Part shown: positions 53,277-64,000 of the stretch, piece by piece | How the letters are laid out: the number at the start of each line of letters is the position of its first letter | Position numbering within the stretch: position 1 is the first letter of the stretch | Assembly (NCBI GenBank): GCA_030704615.1 | Contig: CM060733.1 | Location: 55,740,001 to 55,804,000 of the forward strand | Length of the DNA: 64,000 nt | Direction of reading: 5' to 3' | DNA from: Takakia lepidozioides | Lineage: Eukaryota; Streptophyta; Takakiopsida; Takakiales; Takakiaceae | Translations under genes and position numbers: made by a program | The notes under the pieces: model-generated | Seen by the model: the letters and a program-made list of their open reading frames with translations, nothing else | The model's database searches: none | What the model was told of the DNA's origin: nothing

Positions 53277-54193
53277 CTAAGGTGGTCCTGGTGCAATCCC
53301 AGCACTCTCCTCCTCTCCTGATGGTACAAAAGCCTCCACCCAGGGTTGTTGCACCTGTTGATCAGCAACCTGCTGCAAATCCTGCCCCACAATGGAGTCT
53401 GAGTAACCATGGTAGGCAATTCCGCCATACCATACATGTCATCTTGCTCTCCCGGAGGTGACACATCCTCAGAATGAGCGTTGCCCTCAAGCAACTCTCC
53501 AGGCCAACTCACTGCAGCTGTGAATGCTGCTAGTGTCGGCATCTTGCCTCGCTGGGCAATCGCAACTCCTCCTATGAACGTCACAGGGAGCTGCACACGC
53601 CGGCCCTCCGCTGACTGCCATCCAGGCCCATAGGAAGCTGACTCCTCCTAAAAATTCTAGGGTGAAGCCCATGGGGTACAACATTGCCCCACCAACCAGG
53701 ACATCATACGAGACCGCGTCTGTCACAATGGCCTTGGCTCGCATCACAAAGCCATATGTAGGATGATTCGGCCGTAGTCTGATAGCCAACTCACGCCGTG
53801 TCATGCCGAGTCTGCTCCGATCCTCCCAAAGATGTCTGTGTCTGGAAAAGACAAGGCTTCCATATCTGCCTCCGTGAGGCCCAAGCTTGCAATAACAGCT
53901 CTGCCCAGCATCAACGGCTGAGCTCCTGAGTCCAACAAGACCCTCAGTAGCCGGTACCTCTTGCCTGCCGGTCCACTCAAACAGAAAATACCCTCCTGGT
54001 TGTCTAACATAACAACCCCAGTTGTCACCATGGCGCGCTCAATGGTTGGCCTAGCTGGCAGCTCCATCAACCTGGCAGCTGCAGCTTGCCATGGCGCCAC
54101 TGTGGCAGTCTTCACACTCAAATCCGAGGATCCCTCCGGCACTACACCTCCCGCTATCTCCGCAGATGAAAATAACCCGATCCCCACTCTCAC
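53277..54193 (-). pseudogene. Element 3 aspartic protease
   Basis: 'RVLLDSGAQPLMLGRAVIAS' supplies the DSG active site (about 53945). After a one-base frame change at 53805 come 'TRRELAIRLRPNHPTYGFVM' and 'YDVLVGGAMLYPMGFTLEF', then in another frame 'QLPVTFIGG' (about 53590). About 53500-53277 links to the methyltransferase without a recognised domain. Confidence 0.78.
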
Positions 54194-54694
54194 AGAGTGT
54201 AGCTGCCAGTCTGAACACCTCAGCTGGTCTTACCCTTGGCGTCGCAATCATGGTAGCCGAGAACAATGGAGCCTGGCACACAGATGTGGCCGCCCCCAGC
54301 AGCACCGTAGCCTTGGCAACACTAGGTAGTGGTGCTACCCGTGTAGCTCTCCCCAATGGCATAGTAACCTCCGCCTCGGTAACAGTCGGGCGAGAACCAG
54401 GTGCCATGGATGGCGTCGATACTGTCTCCGTCAATGTGAATAACTGAGGAAGCCTGGCCTGACGGCTTGCTTCCCCATGCTGTGGATCCAACTCCACCTC
54501 TGCACCTCGTGGCTCAGAAACTCGTGCTTCTCCTCGCGTCACTGCCGCCGCCGACTCCACTTGCACTAGTGGTAGTGCTGCCCCGCACATGAATCCCATG
54601 CCTCCCATATCTCCTCCCTCAGGAGCTGGAGGTGGACCATCCGGCCTTGGAGCCGGTACCACCTGAGCTGTAGCCATGGCAGCGAGCCTCTGCT

Positions 54695-56065
54695 CTAGCT
54701 GCTGAAGCCAGTTGGCCATGCCTTGGTCAATACCCTGACCTCCGCGTCCTTGGCCATGTTGAGCTTGCCCTTGGCCTGCACCTCGTGCCTGGCCACCTCG
54801 TCCTCTCTGGGCTGCTCCACCTCGCCCCCGGCCACCATTGTTCCTTTGGACTGGCTTGGGCGCAACTCAGGATGCAAACCATAACACTGGGCCTCTCCAT
54901 GCCCGTGCTTGCCACAATGCCCACACTGCAACTGTGCAGGCTATGCATGTGTCGGCCCTTTGCCTCCCTCCGGGCAATCCTTCTTGACATGGGGTCCTCC
55001 ACATGTCCAACACACCACCTCCACCCATTGTTGGCTTGCAAATGAAGGGAGAGACCCTTGCATCTGAGGTCCTCTCTGTCCTTCCCTGAGCTTCACCTGA
55101 GCCCCCTTGTTGCCTTGAGCACATTGAGGTAGTGGTTGGCTAGGAGCACCACTACCCCGTGGTGTCTCCTTAGCAAATCCCACCATGACCACTCGTTCCT
55201 CCACCATGTTGAGCTCTATCCGCTTTGCCAGCAAAAACACATTTGCTAAGGTGGGTTGGGCCGCTTGTAGGAGGGTTGCATCCCGCACCCTTCTCTTCAG
55301 CTCATTGTCCAATATCCCATACCAGAATTGGACTGCCTGAGCTTCCGTAACCCCTTGGGTTTCATTTATCAAGCGCCTCATGCGAGTGAAAGCCTCCCTC
55401 AAGCTCTCAGTCGGCTTCCGTTGAAACTCTTGCAAGCTCCGCAACTTCTCTGTCCTCACCCCTTGGTAGTTCCCTCTCAACTCTTCGAAGAATTCCACAA
55501 CAGGGTTGAAGGCATACACGGGTACTGGTGCTGGTGCGGCAGTGGCTTGGGTGGACGTTGTAGCTATGATACCACTAGTCCCACTAGTCCCCCTAGTCCC
55601 ACTGCTGCTTGTTGAAGCTGCCGGTGCAGCTACAGGTATAGCCACTGCCCTCGTGGCTCTAGTGCCCCTAGTGATGGAGACATAGTCGGGTGACCAGTAC
55701 ATCCTCCACTCCTCGATCTCAACCTCATGCCCCCGCCTGAACTCATGGTAGTCATCCATAGGCGGCCCCTCAAGGTGCTGAAATAGCCTCTTCCATGCCA
55801 TGAAAGGCGTAAATAGTTGTGGATTGCGCATTTGCTGCAAATCACACCAACTATCAAACTCTTGGATAAAATCATCCAACTCAATGGTGCCCACCGCCCC
55901 AGAGTACCTTCGTGGCCCCTTGGTAGCTCCATACATCTCCTCCATTGTGTCCCACAACAATGGCAAGGAAACAACTTGCACCGCAGGTGTGAGTCCTCCT
56001 GATTCACAATCCGAATCAAAACCTTCCATAGAATACATAGGAGGTGAAGGTAGCCTAAACCGCAT
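54695..56065 (-). pseudogene. Element 3 gag
   Basis: Open for 374 codons (56065-54941). The capsid-like part includes 'LDDFIQEFDSWCDLQQMRNP', 'FTPFMAWKRLFQHLEGPPMD', 'FNPVVEFFEELRGNYQGVRT' and 'EAFTRMRRLINETQGVTEAQ'. Two zinc knuckles: 'CWTCGGPHVKKDC' (about 55010) and, after a frame change, 'CGHCGKHGHGEAQC' (about 54925). 54719-54194 is a Pro/Ala-rich linker that starts with a short amphipathic helix ('NWLQQLEQRLAAMATAQ') and leads to protease. Confidence 0.85.
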
Positions 56066-56819
56066 ACCTCGTCTCGTATACCACTAGTATCGCTAGTGCT
56101 CAAACCGACACTCTCCCCAGCAACTAGTGGCACCTCCGTGTTGACAAACTGACACTCAACCGGTCATGAATATGTCCCTAACCCCCTCTCCACAAGGTAA
56201 CCGGGTAGAGAACCTGTTGCGGCTTATGGTTTGGAATACTAGGTTTCTAACATAGCCTACACCTGCACCTGCATCCACCGCAAGCACTCCTATGGTTGGT
56301 TGGTCATCACCTCCAACCTCACCACAGGAGAAACAATGATGGTCTGACTGGTCATCACCCAGCCTCACCATCGACAGCATGCTCTAGGACTGGCCGGTGA
56401 TCAAATCCGGACCAATCACCTATAAAAACAAGCGCCCGCACAAAACTAACATGACGCACAGTCAAGCATGCAGGTATGGAGGGGATCCAAACACAAGAAA
56501 TCAGAACAACAACTGCCCCACACCAAAAACAACGTCCCCACGGTGTTGCTCCTGCAAGGACATCCTAGCCCAAACCCGGACTGACTCTTGCCTCCACCTA
56601 CGGAAAGGTCTTGGCCTAATGAGAGAGTGGAAAACTACGAGGAAGAGAAACTAAAGCAATGCCTAACCCCAACATGCCCTCATCCCAATACTCTTCCTCT
56701 CCTCTCTTCCCTCACTTGCATGACCATGGGAATATCATGAAGATACTCCTCAAACTGCCCTCCACGAGCTTCAAAATTCGGCCTTCAAGACCACATGCCA
56801 GTCCTTAGGCAGTCCACCA

Positions 56820-57170
56820 GTGCCTCCACGAGTCAGCACAGGCCGTCCACAGGTCAACACGGGCCACCACAGACTAGCACAAGCCCACACAGATCACTGG
56901 TCACAGCCGTCACAGCCCCACACAGGCCACAGCCCCACAGCCCATCATAGCCCCACAGGCCACAGATCACAGTCTGTCACAGCCCGTCACAGTCCCAAAG
57001 GCTACACGTCACAGTCCGTCACAGCCCCAAAGGCCACAAGGCACAGCCTATCACAACCAGTCACAGTCCGTCACAGCCCCAAAGGCCACAGATCACAGCC
57101 TGTCACAGCCCGTCACAGCCCCAAAGGCCACAGGGCACAGCCTGTCACAGCCCGTCTCAGCCCCATCCAT
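56820..57170. repeat. Minisatellite with CACAGCCCGTCACAGCCCC units
   Basis: Imperfect units of CACAG(C/T)CCGTCACAG(C/T)CCC(A)AAAGGC(C/T)A repeat, with a longer period of ~55 bp in 56985-57165. In reverse complement the core GGGCTGTGACGGGCTGTG is the same motif family as in the element 1 LTRs. Confidence 0.75.
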
Positions 57171-57559
57171 GGCTGCTCATAGCAGTTTAGCCATTTCTCC
57201 AAGGGGTTTAGCCACGCCAAGCTAGGGTTTGTGTCTCTTGGACTCTAGGCTTCTTTGCACCGAGCTATGGTGGCTGTGAGGAAATCAACAAGGTATTCTT
57301 GCTCTTTATGGCTCCCACACACCACCAATAGTAGCTCTAATTCCAAAGGAAGATGTTTGCAACCAAAACTAAGTGCACAAGGTTCCTTTTAACTCACAAA
57401 ACAATGTCATTGATCCCTATGGCGACTAACTAAACATGGCTGACTTCCAGCCTTTGTAGGCACTCATTCACGCGCTTTTCTTGACCATAGTACGTCCCTT
57501 CGCACCTAATCCAGCCCCTGCACCTGCTGCTTCAAGAGTTGTGTTCTCTTCAAGCTTGA

Positions 57560-58060
57560 AGTTGAAACCCCAACTCATATATGCCCTACAAGTGTTTTTT
57601 TTTCACCCCAAGTGGAAACCAGCCCTAGCCCTTCCGTTCTAGCTCTCTAAAGCTTGAAAACAAGAGCCTCAATGGGCTGAAGGCATGATCCACACATGCC
57701 CCACTCTCACCATAAGAGAATCAGCTCCTTTGCTTCCTTTCTTGCACCCACAAAGTTCTTGAAAATACAAGCTTCAGCGGGCTGAAAGCATGCTCCACAC
57801 ATGCCCTACAGGGAAACCAGCCCCTTCCTTCCTTTCTTGCACTCCCAAACCTGAAAGTAGGAGCCTTCAACAGGCTGAAAGCATGCTCCACACATGCATT
57901 GCCCTCACATAAGGGAAGTCAGCCCTTCCCTCTTCCTTGCTTGCCCTCCAAGCTTGAAGATGGAAGCTTCAATGGGCTGAATACATGCTCTACACATGCA
58001 TCCTCTTCACACAAGAGGTAATATCAGCCCCCTATCTTGGCTCCTTGGCTCCTTGATGCT
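57560..58060. repeat. ~110-130 bp tandem repeat in the element 3 leader
   Basis: About four degenerate units, each with (A)AGCTTGAA..., AGCCTTCAA(C/T)(A/G)GGCTGAA, (A)GCATG(C/A)TCCACACATGC, an (A)AG(A/G)G(A)A(A)TCAGCCC stretch and a CTTCCTTTCTTGC-like stretch (starting near 57640, 57760, 57850 and 57950). Confidence 0.6.
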
Positions 58061-58667
58061 CTCTAAGACAAGACTAAGCACTCCATAGCCTTTGTCAAGC
58101 TCCTGAAACCCTAAGGCTTACATTTCCAGCCACAAGACACTCCTCTTGTGGTGCAAGAGCTCTTTTTCCAAGCTCTGAAACCCTAGGTGCACATTCCATG
58201 GCCTTGCCGCACCTCTTAGCTCCTGTTCCAGCCCTGCTCTTGCCATGGCAAGAGCCCTCATACCGCTGGAGTTTCAGATTGAAACCCCCAACTCAACATA
58301 GCCACAAATGCATTGGCTTGCATACAAGAGAAATCAGCCATCTCTCTTCACTCATACCTCCTTATGAACTTGAAGTTGGAGCTCCCGATAACTGTGACTT
58401 GCATCTAACACCCTCGCAGCTCCACACTCACCACACTTGGCTGCCATAGCGTTGAGCTATGGCGCAACACTGTTCTTCAACACAGGCTGTCGCCTCTATA
58501 TCCATTGCAAACCTGAAACCTGTTTGCCATCGCACCCTATCCGCTTTGGATAGGCTCATGCACCGATCCCTGCACTCTAAGCTGAGTTGCTTCTCATCTG
58601 AAAACACACAAGTGCTAACCACTAACTCGTATCTAACACTCACAGATACGAGCTCATCTTTCTCGAG

Positions 58668-58993
58668 TGATAAAGAAGAAGAATACAAGCACACGGTCAT
58701 GCGAGCTCACAAAGCTGAAGCATAAACTCATGCATAGATAACCTCATCACTCAAATACAAGTCAAGCCAAGTGCACCCCACGCCATGGGAATCCACACTA
58801 CGGCGCCATAGCTAGACGCGATGAGGCTCAACTCGAGAAAGATGAGCCTCCCGCGCTTGCCGTGAAGATAACCACTCCATGGCCTAAATCTGCCTTGACC
58901 CCTGGATTGACACTTGGGCCAATCCCAAATGTCAATATGTAAAAGCTAGCTATTTTCTAACTAGTTCCACACTAGTGGTGAAATAACTTGACA
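58668..58993 (-). repeat. Element 3 5' LTR (apparently truncated)
   Basis: 326 bp, + strand TGATAAAGAAGAAGAATACA...AATAACTTGACA, highly similar to 39168-39490. The corresponding first ~178 bp of the left LTR are missing here; unrelated sequence follows at 58994. Confidence 0.8.
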
Positions 58994-59455
58994 TCCTCAA
59001 TCAGCCTCCATGCACCCCTAGTACATGTCATTTTTTCCTCTTGTACAAAGTGGGCTTTCCTAGAGCAATGATTGGCCCTTTATGTGGGAGATTTGGAATT
59101 TCAAATGCTTTTGGTCTTTGAAAATTCGTGAAAAATAGCAAAGTGGATATATCAATATATGAAGCCTCGACATGGGAGATTGCAAAAATAGCAAAGTGGG
59201 CTTTGAGATTGCACTTGGACTTGGGTGACATTGGGCCTTTACATGGGAAATGCACATACATAGGAAATTGCACTTGGGCTTAGATTTCAATTTTTCACAC
59301 ATGGCACATGTTACCATCTCCCAAAAGAGTTGGGTCTCTCGATACATAGGGGATTGTACAACATAGATGACATTGGACACTTGGGCCAACGGCCCATGCT
59401 ACCCTAGTATCTATAAAGCTTGCCAAAAAAAAAAAAAAAAAACAAAAAACCTCTT
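58994..59455. other. Non-coding sequence with local repeats and a poly(A) run
   Basis: Contains several variants of GGGCTTTACATGGGA(A)ATTGCA... and (A)TTGCACTTGGGCTT between 59070 and 59300, and an A-run at 59427-59450. Nothing coding recognised. Confidence 0.45.
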
Positions 59456-61029
59456 TCACTCACGAATATCATTTTCCAGAAACAGCAGAAGTGGGATTCA
59501 GATTCAGCGAGGGTGCGCCCTCCCCAGAATGCTTTCTACTTTCTCGCTGCAGCTTCGTGTGAAGAAGGAGGCAATCCGCATCCCTTGTAAGTATGCCATG
59601 CCTTGTGCTTTCCGGTGCTTTCTGCTGTAACAACATACCTATCCAACTGAACTCATCTTTTTTTGGGTTGATCTGAGATGTATGGAGAAAAGATACCATC
59701 TTATTACTTGGCAGTGATTGCATTGGGGGCGGATGATGAGTTGAGGGGAGTACTTAGTGGGGAAGAAGAGCATTGATTGTTTATCACAGAAGCTGGAGTC
59801 ATTTCACTACGATTTGTGCGCATCCTTCTGGGTCGAGTCTATGGCGAGGAATAGCAAGCTCGTGTTCTTGAAACCAATATATTGTGGTGGTTTCATAGTG
59901 AAGCTGCATTGGCAATTGAGAAAAAGATAGACCAAACACCCCTGTCAGCCGTGGTCTAATTGTACTGGTTACAGATACAGTGTAAGATTAACTCCATTCT
60001 TCATCCTGTGAACTCGCAATTCACTAATCAGCATCTCTTTCTTACAATGGCAGTCTTCCAACGGTGACTGACAGGGATTCGTCGCTGCACATTTGATCCG
60101 CCCTCCACTCTTTTGCACAGCCCACAAACGTTGGGAATGTGGTGTTAAACGTACCATTTTGGCAATTGTAGACCAATCAGACATAGAAAGCAGATAGTAA
60201 TGACCGTTTGTATCATGTAGAATTGTATGAAAGAAGAATTAGATTGGATATGAGTGTTTGTGATTATGAAAGAAAGAAGACGGAATTATCATAGAATGTG
60301 GATGGAGACATCGAGTAGAAGGATAGTTGAGTTTGGAGAGAACTGTTGAGGAATTTGGAGGGGTTTGAGAAGATCAGAGATCAACAGATTGGACCTCTAC
60401 CAGGGATGTAGGACTGTGGACCTTGCAGATTCAGAGGTGGTGAGATGTTGCAGAGGGATTGATTGACTGTCACAAACATTCCAGGTATTATATTGAGCGA
60501 TCTTCTTTAGCGAGGGCTTGAAAAGGAAGTGATCATATGTTACTGACGATGGGAGCTATATTGAGAGAATCCTCTAAATCTGGGCCAGTTCTCCAGAAAA
60601 TTTGATAGTTGGGGGCAAGGACTTTTCTGGGGACATTGAGTAGTGGGCAGAGAGAAGACAATTCTGGCACCTGGGTCATTATGGGCTGTACTGTTGGTTC
60701 ACTTCTCTGTGGTTCACAACTCACCAGCCTTTCGGCCTTCTCAAAAGAGGAAGTTGTCAGTATTAAATTCTTGGATGTAATTGCAGCTCCTGAAAGCACT
60801 GTATGATGCTTTTAACAGAGTGCAGAGCAGTTCGGCCTAGATGCGGGCTTAATATTGCCTCCAGGGGCAAATGCAGGAGCGTTTGTCAGGTCAACCCGGT
60901 TTATAGAGTGTTTTATGCTGCTGAACTAGCACATTTGTGGTGATGTCTAAGCCACTATCTTTTGGACGTGTGCTGAGGTGCAGATATTCTTGGAAAAAAG
61001 TTCTGATTTGAAGGCCACACCATTCAAGT
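59456..61029. other. Sequence upstream of the IQM gene; possible 5' UTR exons
   Basis: No recognised protein. A possible non-coding exon ends at CCCTTG|GTAAGT-like sequence near 59588 (CTTGTAAGTATG), which could be the first exon of the gene starting at 61030, but this is not proven. Confidence 0.3.
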
Positions 61030-63714
61030 ATGGCGAAGAGAGATCTGTCCTCCTCATGTGGAGAGGATCTTGATGAGGCCATTGATACTGCCACATCAAG
61101 GGCCTTGTGGGACCCTGCTGCAAGGACCCCCAATGCTCCTGCTAGTGGAACAGAAGATTTGCAACCAAGCAACAAAGCAGCCAGGGAACCCAGCGACATT
61201 GTTGTAGGGGAGGCCTGCAAGGCAGAAGCTCTGCTAAAAGTAGCAGGAGTGGCAGCAGCAGCCATCAGTATCCAACGTATGTATCGGGGCTATCGAACAC
61301 GACGTAAGCTTGCAGACACTGCAGTCATGGCGAAGAGATTTGGCTGGTATTCTTTTTCTTCCCAAACACTCCTGAGCATGCAAGTCTCTATGCTGGTTGT
61401 TCTGGGGAGATCCGGAATCCTTCTTCCTGGTGGCACCCAACCAACTTATTGTTATGGCCATCTGGTCGATTTTCAGAGTTGTATCCAATGTTGGGATTTG
61501 AATCTCCACGTTCTTCATTGATTGTTTTACTACGATGGATTCAACACAAGGCTTGCAACAAGAAAGATTCTACCGGTGCAGGTAGAATTGGATCTGGACA
61601 GGCTGGTGAACTTCCAGGAAAAACCATCAGGTTCAAAGAAGACCTAAGTGACTTGATAGTTGTATCACAGAGAGAAACTTCCAGAGAATTTGTAGCTGTT
61701 CCACTCCGGTCCACTGTTAAAACTAAGATCTGTCAAGACAGGATAGACACCACAAGCTCAAGTGACAAGGGGATACACTATTCAGTGGTATGACCTATAC
61801 AGAAGCCGCTGTCTCCACATGATTAACTCATACTGATGAGTCATGATGGCTGGGGAAACAGGTGGAATGTATTAGAAGCAGCAATGCTGCAACACAACAC
61901 TGCAGAATTCTATGCCTACAACAAAACCCAACATGCTGCTGAGCGCTGGGATCGCATGCAGAAAAAAGCTTCTAAGGTACCTTCCGTTTGTCTCATCTTC
62001 ACTCCAGGGGTCGAATTCAAGGTCTGCTAGCAAGTTGTTGGTGGTTCCTCATTTGGTAGAGCTCTTCATGGTCCATGAGCGTTCAACCAGTCTAGCCATG
62101 TGTATGACTGACTGTGTCACCACGAGATTTGCACCAGGCATATGTTTGGAAATGTAGCTAGTGGTCAGCAAAAATTTGGTCTTCCTTTTGGGACGGGCTG
62201 TGAGATTTCTTGTCTTTTGAGTAAGTGTAAACCTATCTGGAATCTGCTTGCATACCTGGCTCATATTCCCCTCACTATCTGAAAGTTTTGAACCGGAGGG
62301 AGTGCACATTATAGCAGATTATGATGCTGATTGAATGAACCTTTTTTTTAATTGTTTATTTTGCACAAATTCCTTGACTTCCTCTTACTCACAGTTGAAG
62401 TATGAAGTTTCCTAGCATAGATAATGCATTGCCAGTGTCAGTATTTCAGTGAGGGACAGGGGTTGTGGGCCACAGGTAGGAAGGGGCTTGTCTAAGCACA
62501 GCAAGGCCGTCAAGCTTGCACTTCAACACTGGCTTGAAGCTGTAAGCATCAACTCTTTTGTACCCCCATCTTTCTGATATTGTACTCTCTTCTTTCTCCC
62601 TTTTTCTGCGTATGGGTGTCTGTAAACTAGCAGGCAATATTAGCAGCGCTGTAATCATGATAGGCTCTCCACTAGGATGTCTGTGCCAAGCTTTAGATCA
62701 ACATTCAATAATTTACTGTTGGGCTGGTATTAATACCCTTGGGTTGGTACCGAATGCGACCTGTTTCCCTCCAATGTATGACATAACGAAAAATCACAAG
62801 GAACAGTCAATGAAACAATATGATTATCTTCTGCAGGATCTATGCCCACAAGGCTAGAGCAGTTCCCATCTCTACTTTGTCTCATGGACCTTTTGGGCCT
62901 ACTGCAAACATAATAAACTTCCTTATCTCTCTCTCTAAGTGGAAACAGAGCTATTATTCCTGTTCTAGTGCCGAGATCTGGGGCAGGTATTGCTGTTCTG
63001 TTAAAGACTCCCCATCCCTGACAGAGGCCCTTATCTTGAGGATCCAAAGTGCTTGTCAACTTTCGTGCATGAGGCTGATCCTTGAGATGTGAAGTGCTTG
63101 TACTATCTGATTTCTGATGGTCATTCTACTCCCTCCTGGATGTATTATCTCACTCTTTCTTTTCCTCTTCCTCTCAGCGTTTCTTCATTTTTCATTTTGC
63201 AGTATTGTTGTACTTCCATTAGTTTTATTGCAATACTAAGTGCATGGCTGTGCTTTACAAACACATATTCCTTTCTGTGGTCCTTTGTTGTTCTACTTGG
63301 GCCCTTTGGGCCTCCTGTGGATGTTTTCTTTCTTTCTCTTCTTCTATTCTCCTCCTGATTCATCTGCTTTGGTACCTGGGTAGGTTGATGCAAGACACAG
63401 ATATGGACACAACTTACGGTTTTACTATGAAATCTGGCTCAAGAGCCCAACTGAGGAACCCTTCTTCTATTGGTAAGCTGCATTTGGTGAATTCTCTGAT
63501 ACTCTCGTTGTGGTGTTTTTGCAACATCAACGCCCAAATAATTCCTCGCACTCTCACTGTACACTTTGAAGGCAATAGTGGTCCAGTCTGCTTGTAATCA
63601 TGTCATATGTTCACCCTTCGGTGCAGGTTGGATGTAGGCGGGGGCAGGGAGGTGGAAGTGGAGAAATGTTTGAGAAGCAAACTTCAGAAGGAAGTTATCA
63701 CATACCTTGGACCG
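61030..63714 (+). CDS. IQM-family calmodulin-binding protein, first five coding exons (gene runs off the window)
   Basis: Plant IQM proteins carry one IQ motif that binds calmodulin and act in calcium signalling. Exons deduced from family order and GT-AG sites: 61030-61346, 61862-61976, 62476-62541, 63384-63472, 63627-63714. All joins keep frame, giving 225 codons without a stop. Exon 1 holds the IQ motif '[20 protein letters not shown]' (IQ at residues 81-82) and ends inside a Trp codon. Exon 2 begins '[16 protein letters not shown]' and contains '[13 protein letters not shown]'. Exon 3 is 'VGRGLSK' to '[10 protein letters not shown]'. Exon 4 is '[20 protein letters not shown]' and 'PFFYW'. 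Exon 5 is '[14 protein letters not shown]' to 'VITYLGP'. The rest (family length is usually 400-650 residues) lies beyond 64000. The start is the first ATG of the open frame. No damage seen; this is the one plausible working gene here. Confidence 0.85.
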
Positions 63715-64000
63715 GTATTGCTCCTGTTTCGTTTTGCATGGTCAGCATCAGGGGACAAATCTACGACAGTTCAAACACATCAGAATGAATGTTATCCTTC
63801 TGTTGACATACTTCTGATCAGGAATCAACAAAGAATCTTCTTCAACTGCCTGTGAAAGCAGGCAAACAGAACCTTTTTTCTAGAACAGGCTTCCTCATGG
63901 ATACTTGGATTGTTCTTAGGATCGTGTGGAATGTCAATTACTGTGATCTAGAAGAAGGATTTTACGGTTGCTCGTGAAGCATGCTTGGGAAGGGCTTCTG
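63715..64000 (+). other. Intron 5 of the IQM gene
   Basis: Begins GTATTG after 'YLGP' and continues to the window edge. I do not see the next conserved exon. Confidence 0.55.

Larger units (their letters stand above)
56066..58667 (-). other. Element 3 long 5' leader
   Basis: About 2.6 kb between the 5' LTR and gag with no convincing protein. It contains two repeat tracts (56820-57170 and 57560-58060), listed separately. Directly inside the LTR the - strand reads CTCGAGAAAGATGAGCTCGT. I do not recognise it as a primer site, and a similar CTCGAGAAAGATGAGCCTC occurs within the LTR itself. Confidence 0.5.
39167..58993 (-). mobile_element. Element 3: Ty3/gypsy retrotransposon with DNA methyltransferase and PHD finger, carrying nested insertions
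   Basis: Terminal direct repeats (39168-39490 and 58668-58993) enclose, on the - strand: 5' leader, gag (56065-54700), protease (54193-53500), C5 DNA methyltransferase (53290-52260), RT (51971-51096), RNase H (43919-43373), integrase (43366-40220) and a PHD finger (40216-39929). Two later insertions interrupt it: element 4 at 43920-51090 (between RT and RNase H) and an element-1-family fragment at 41106-42888 (inside the integrase zinc finger). Without these the element is about 10.9 kb. The RT box is YIDN and the coding frames carry several stops, so this copy is dead. No target duplication was found, and the two terminal repeats differ in extent. Confidence 0.82.

Noticed and set aside
61449-61793. 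114-codon ORF within intron 1 of the IQM gene
   Set aside because: It falls between well-supported splice sites, resembles no family block, and its frame does not connect to the conserved exons.

Overview
The window looks like a gene-poor, transposon-dense stretch of a land-plant nuclear genome. The evidence is a CACTA (En/Spm) transposase, several Ty3/gypsy retrotransposon lineages, a decayed PPR (pentatricopeptide repeat) gene with an E-type motif, and an intron-rich IQM-type calmodulin-binding gene. The PPR style and the mix of element types suggest a seed-free plant, perhaps a fern. That placement is an inference and is weakly supported.

Layout. (1) 0.3-32.6 kb: a CACTA transposase gene on the + strand, cut in two by a 28.2 kb LTR retrotransposon on the - strand (element 1, 2247-30414). 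Element 1 is flanked by a 5-bp target duplication, ATGAT. Element 1 carries a leader ORF, gag, protease, RT, RNase H, integrase and a large extra ORF downstream of pol. It holds a duplicated gag-protease-RT block with an inverted piece between the copies. It also hosts a second retrotransposon (element 2, 17641-28565) with 2.2 kb LTRs, a tRNA-iMet type primer site, three zinc knuckles in Gag and two RNase H-like domains. (2) 32.7-36.3 kb: a + strand fragment of an element-1 relative, mostly its extra ORF plus an LTR end. (3) 36.3-39.1 kb: a decayed PPR gene built of ~625-bp tandem units, followed by a SEC13-like WD40 scrap and a possible second WD40 scrap. (4) 39.2-59.0 kb: element 3 on the - strand, the most interesting object here. 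It is a Ty3/gypsy element that reads Gag - protease - C5 cytosine DNA methyltransferase - RT - RNase H - integrase - PHD finger. It is interrupted by a complete chromodomain retrotransposon (element 4, 43920-51090, + strand, target duplication CAATG) and by a 1.8 kb fragment of an element-1 relative that splits the integrase zinc finger. (5) 59-64 kb: unique sequence holding the first five coding exons of an IQM-family gene, which runs off the right edge.

How it fits together. The nesting gives a relative order: CACTA before element 1 before element 2, and element 3 before element 4. The retroelement ORFs are broken by stops and frameshifts. In elements 3 and 4 every in-frame stop I examined can be explained by a C-to-T or G-to-A change, as expected from decay of methylated DNA. 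Element 3 is notable because it pairs a DNA-methylation 'writer' with a chromatin 'reader' (PHD) inside one retrotransposon polyprotein. Methyltransferase-bearing retrotransposons have, to my recollection, been reported in dinoflagellates and charophyte algae. A land-plant copy that also carries a PHD finger is the best candidate here for something not previously described. The only gene that looks intact is the IQM gene at the right end.
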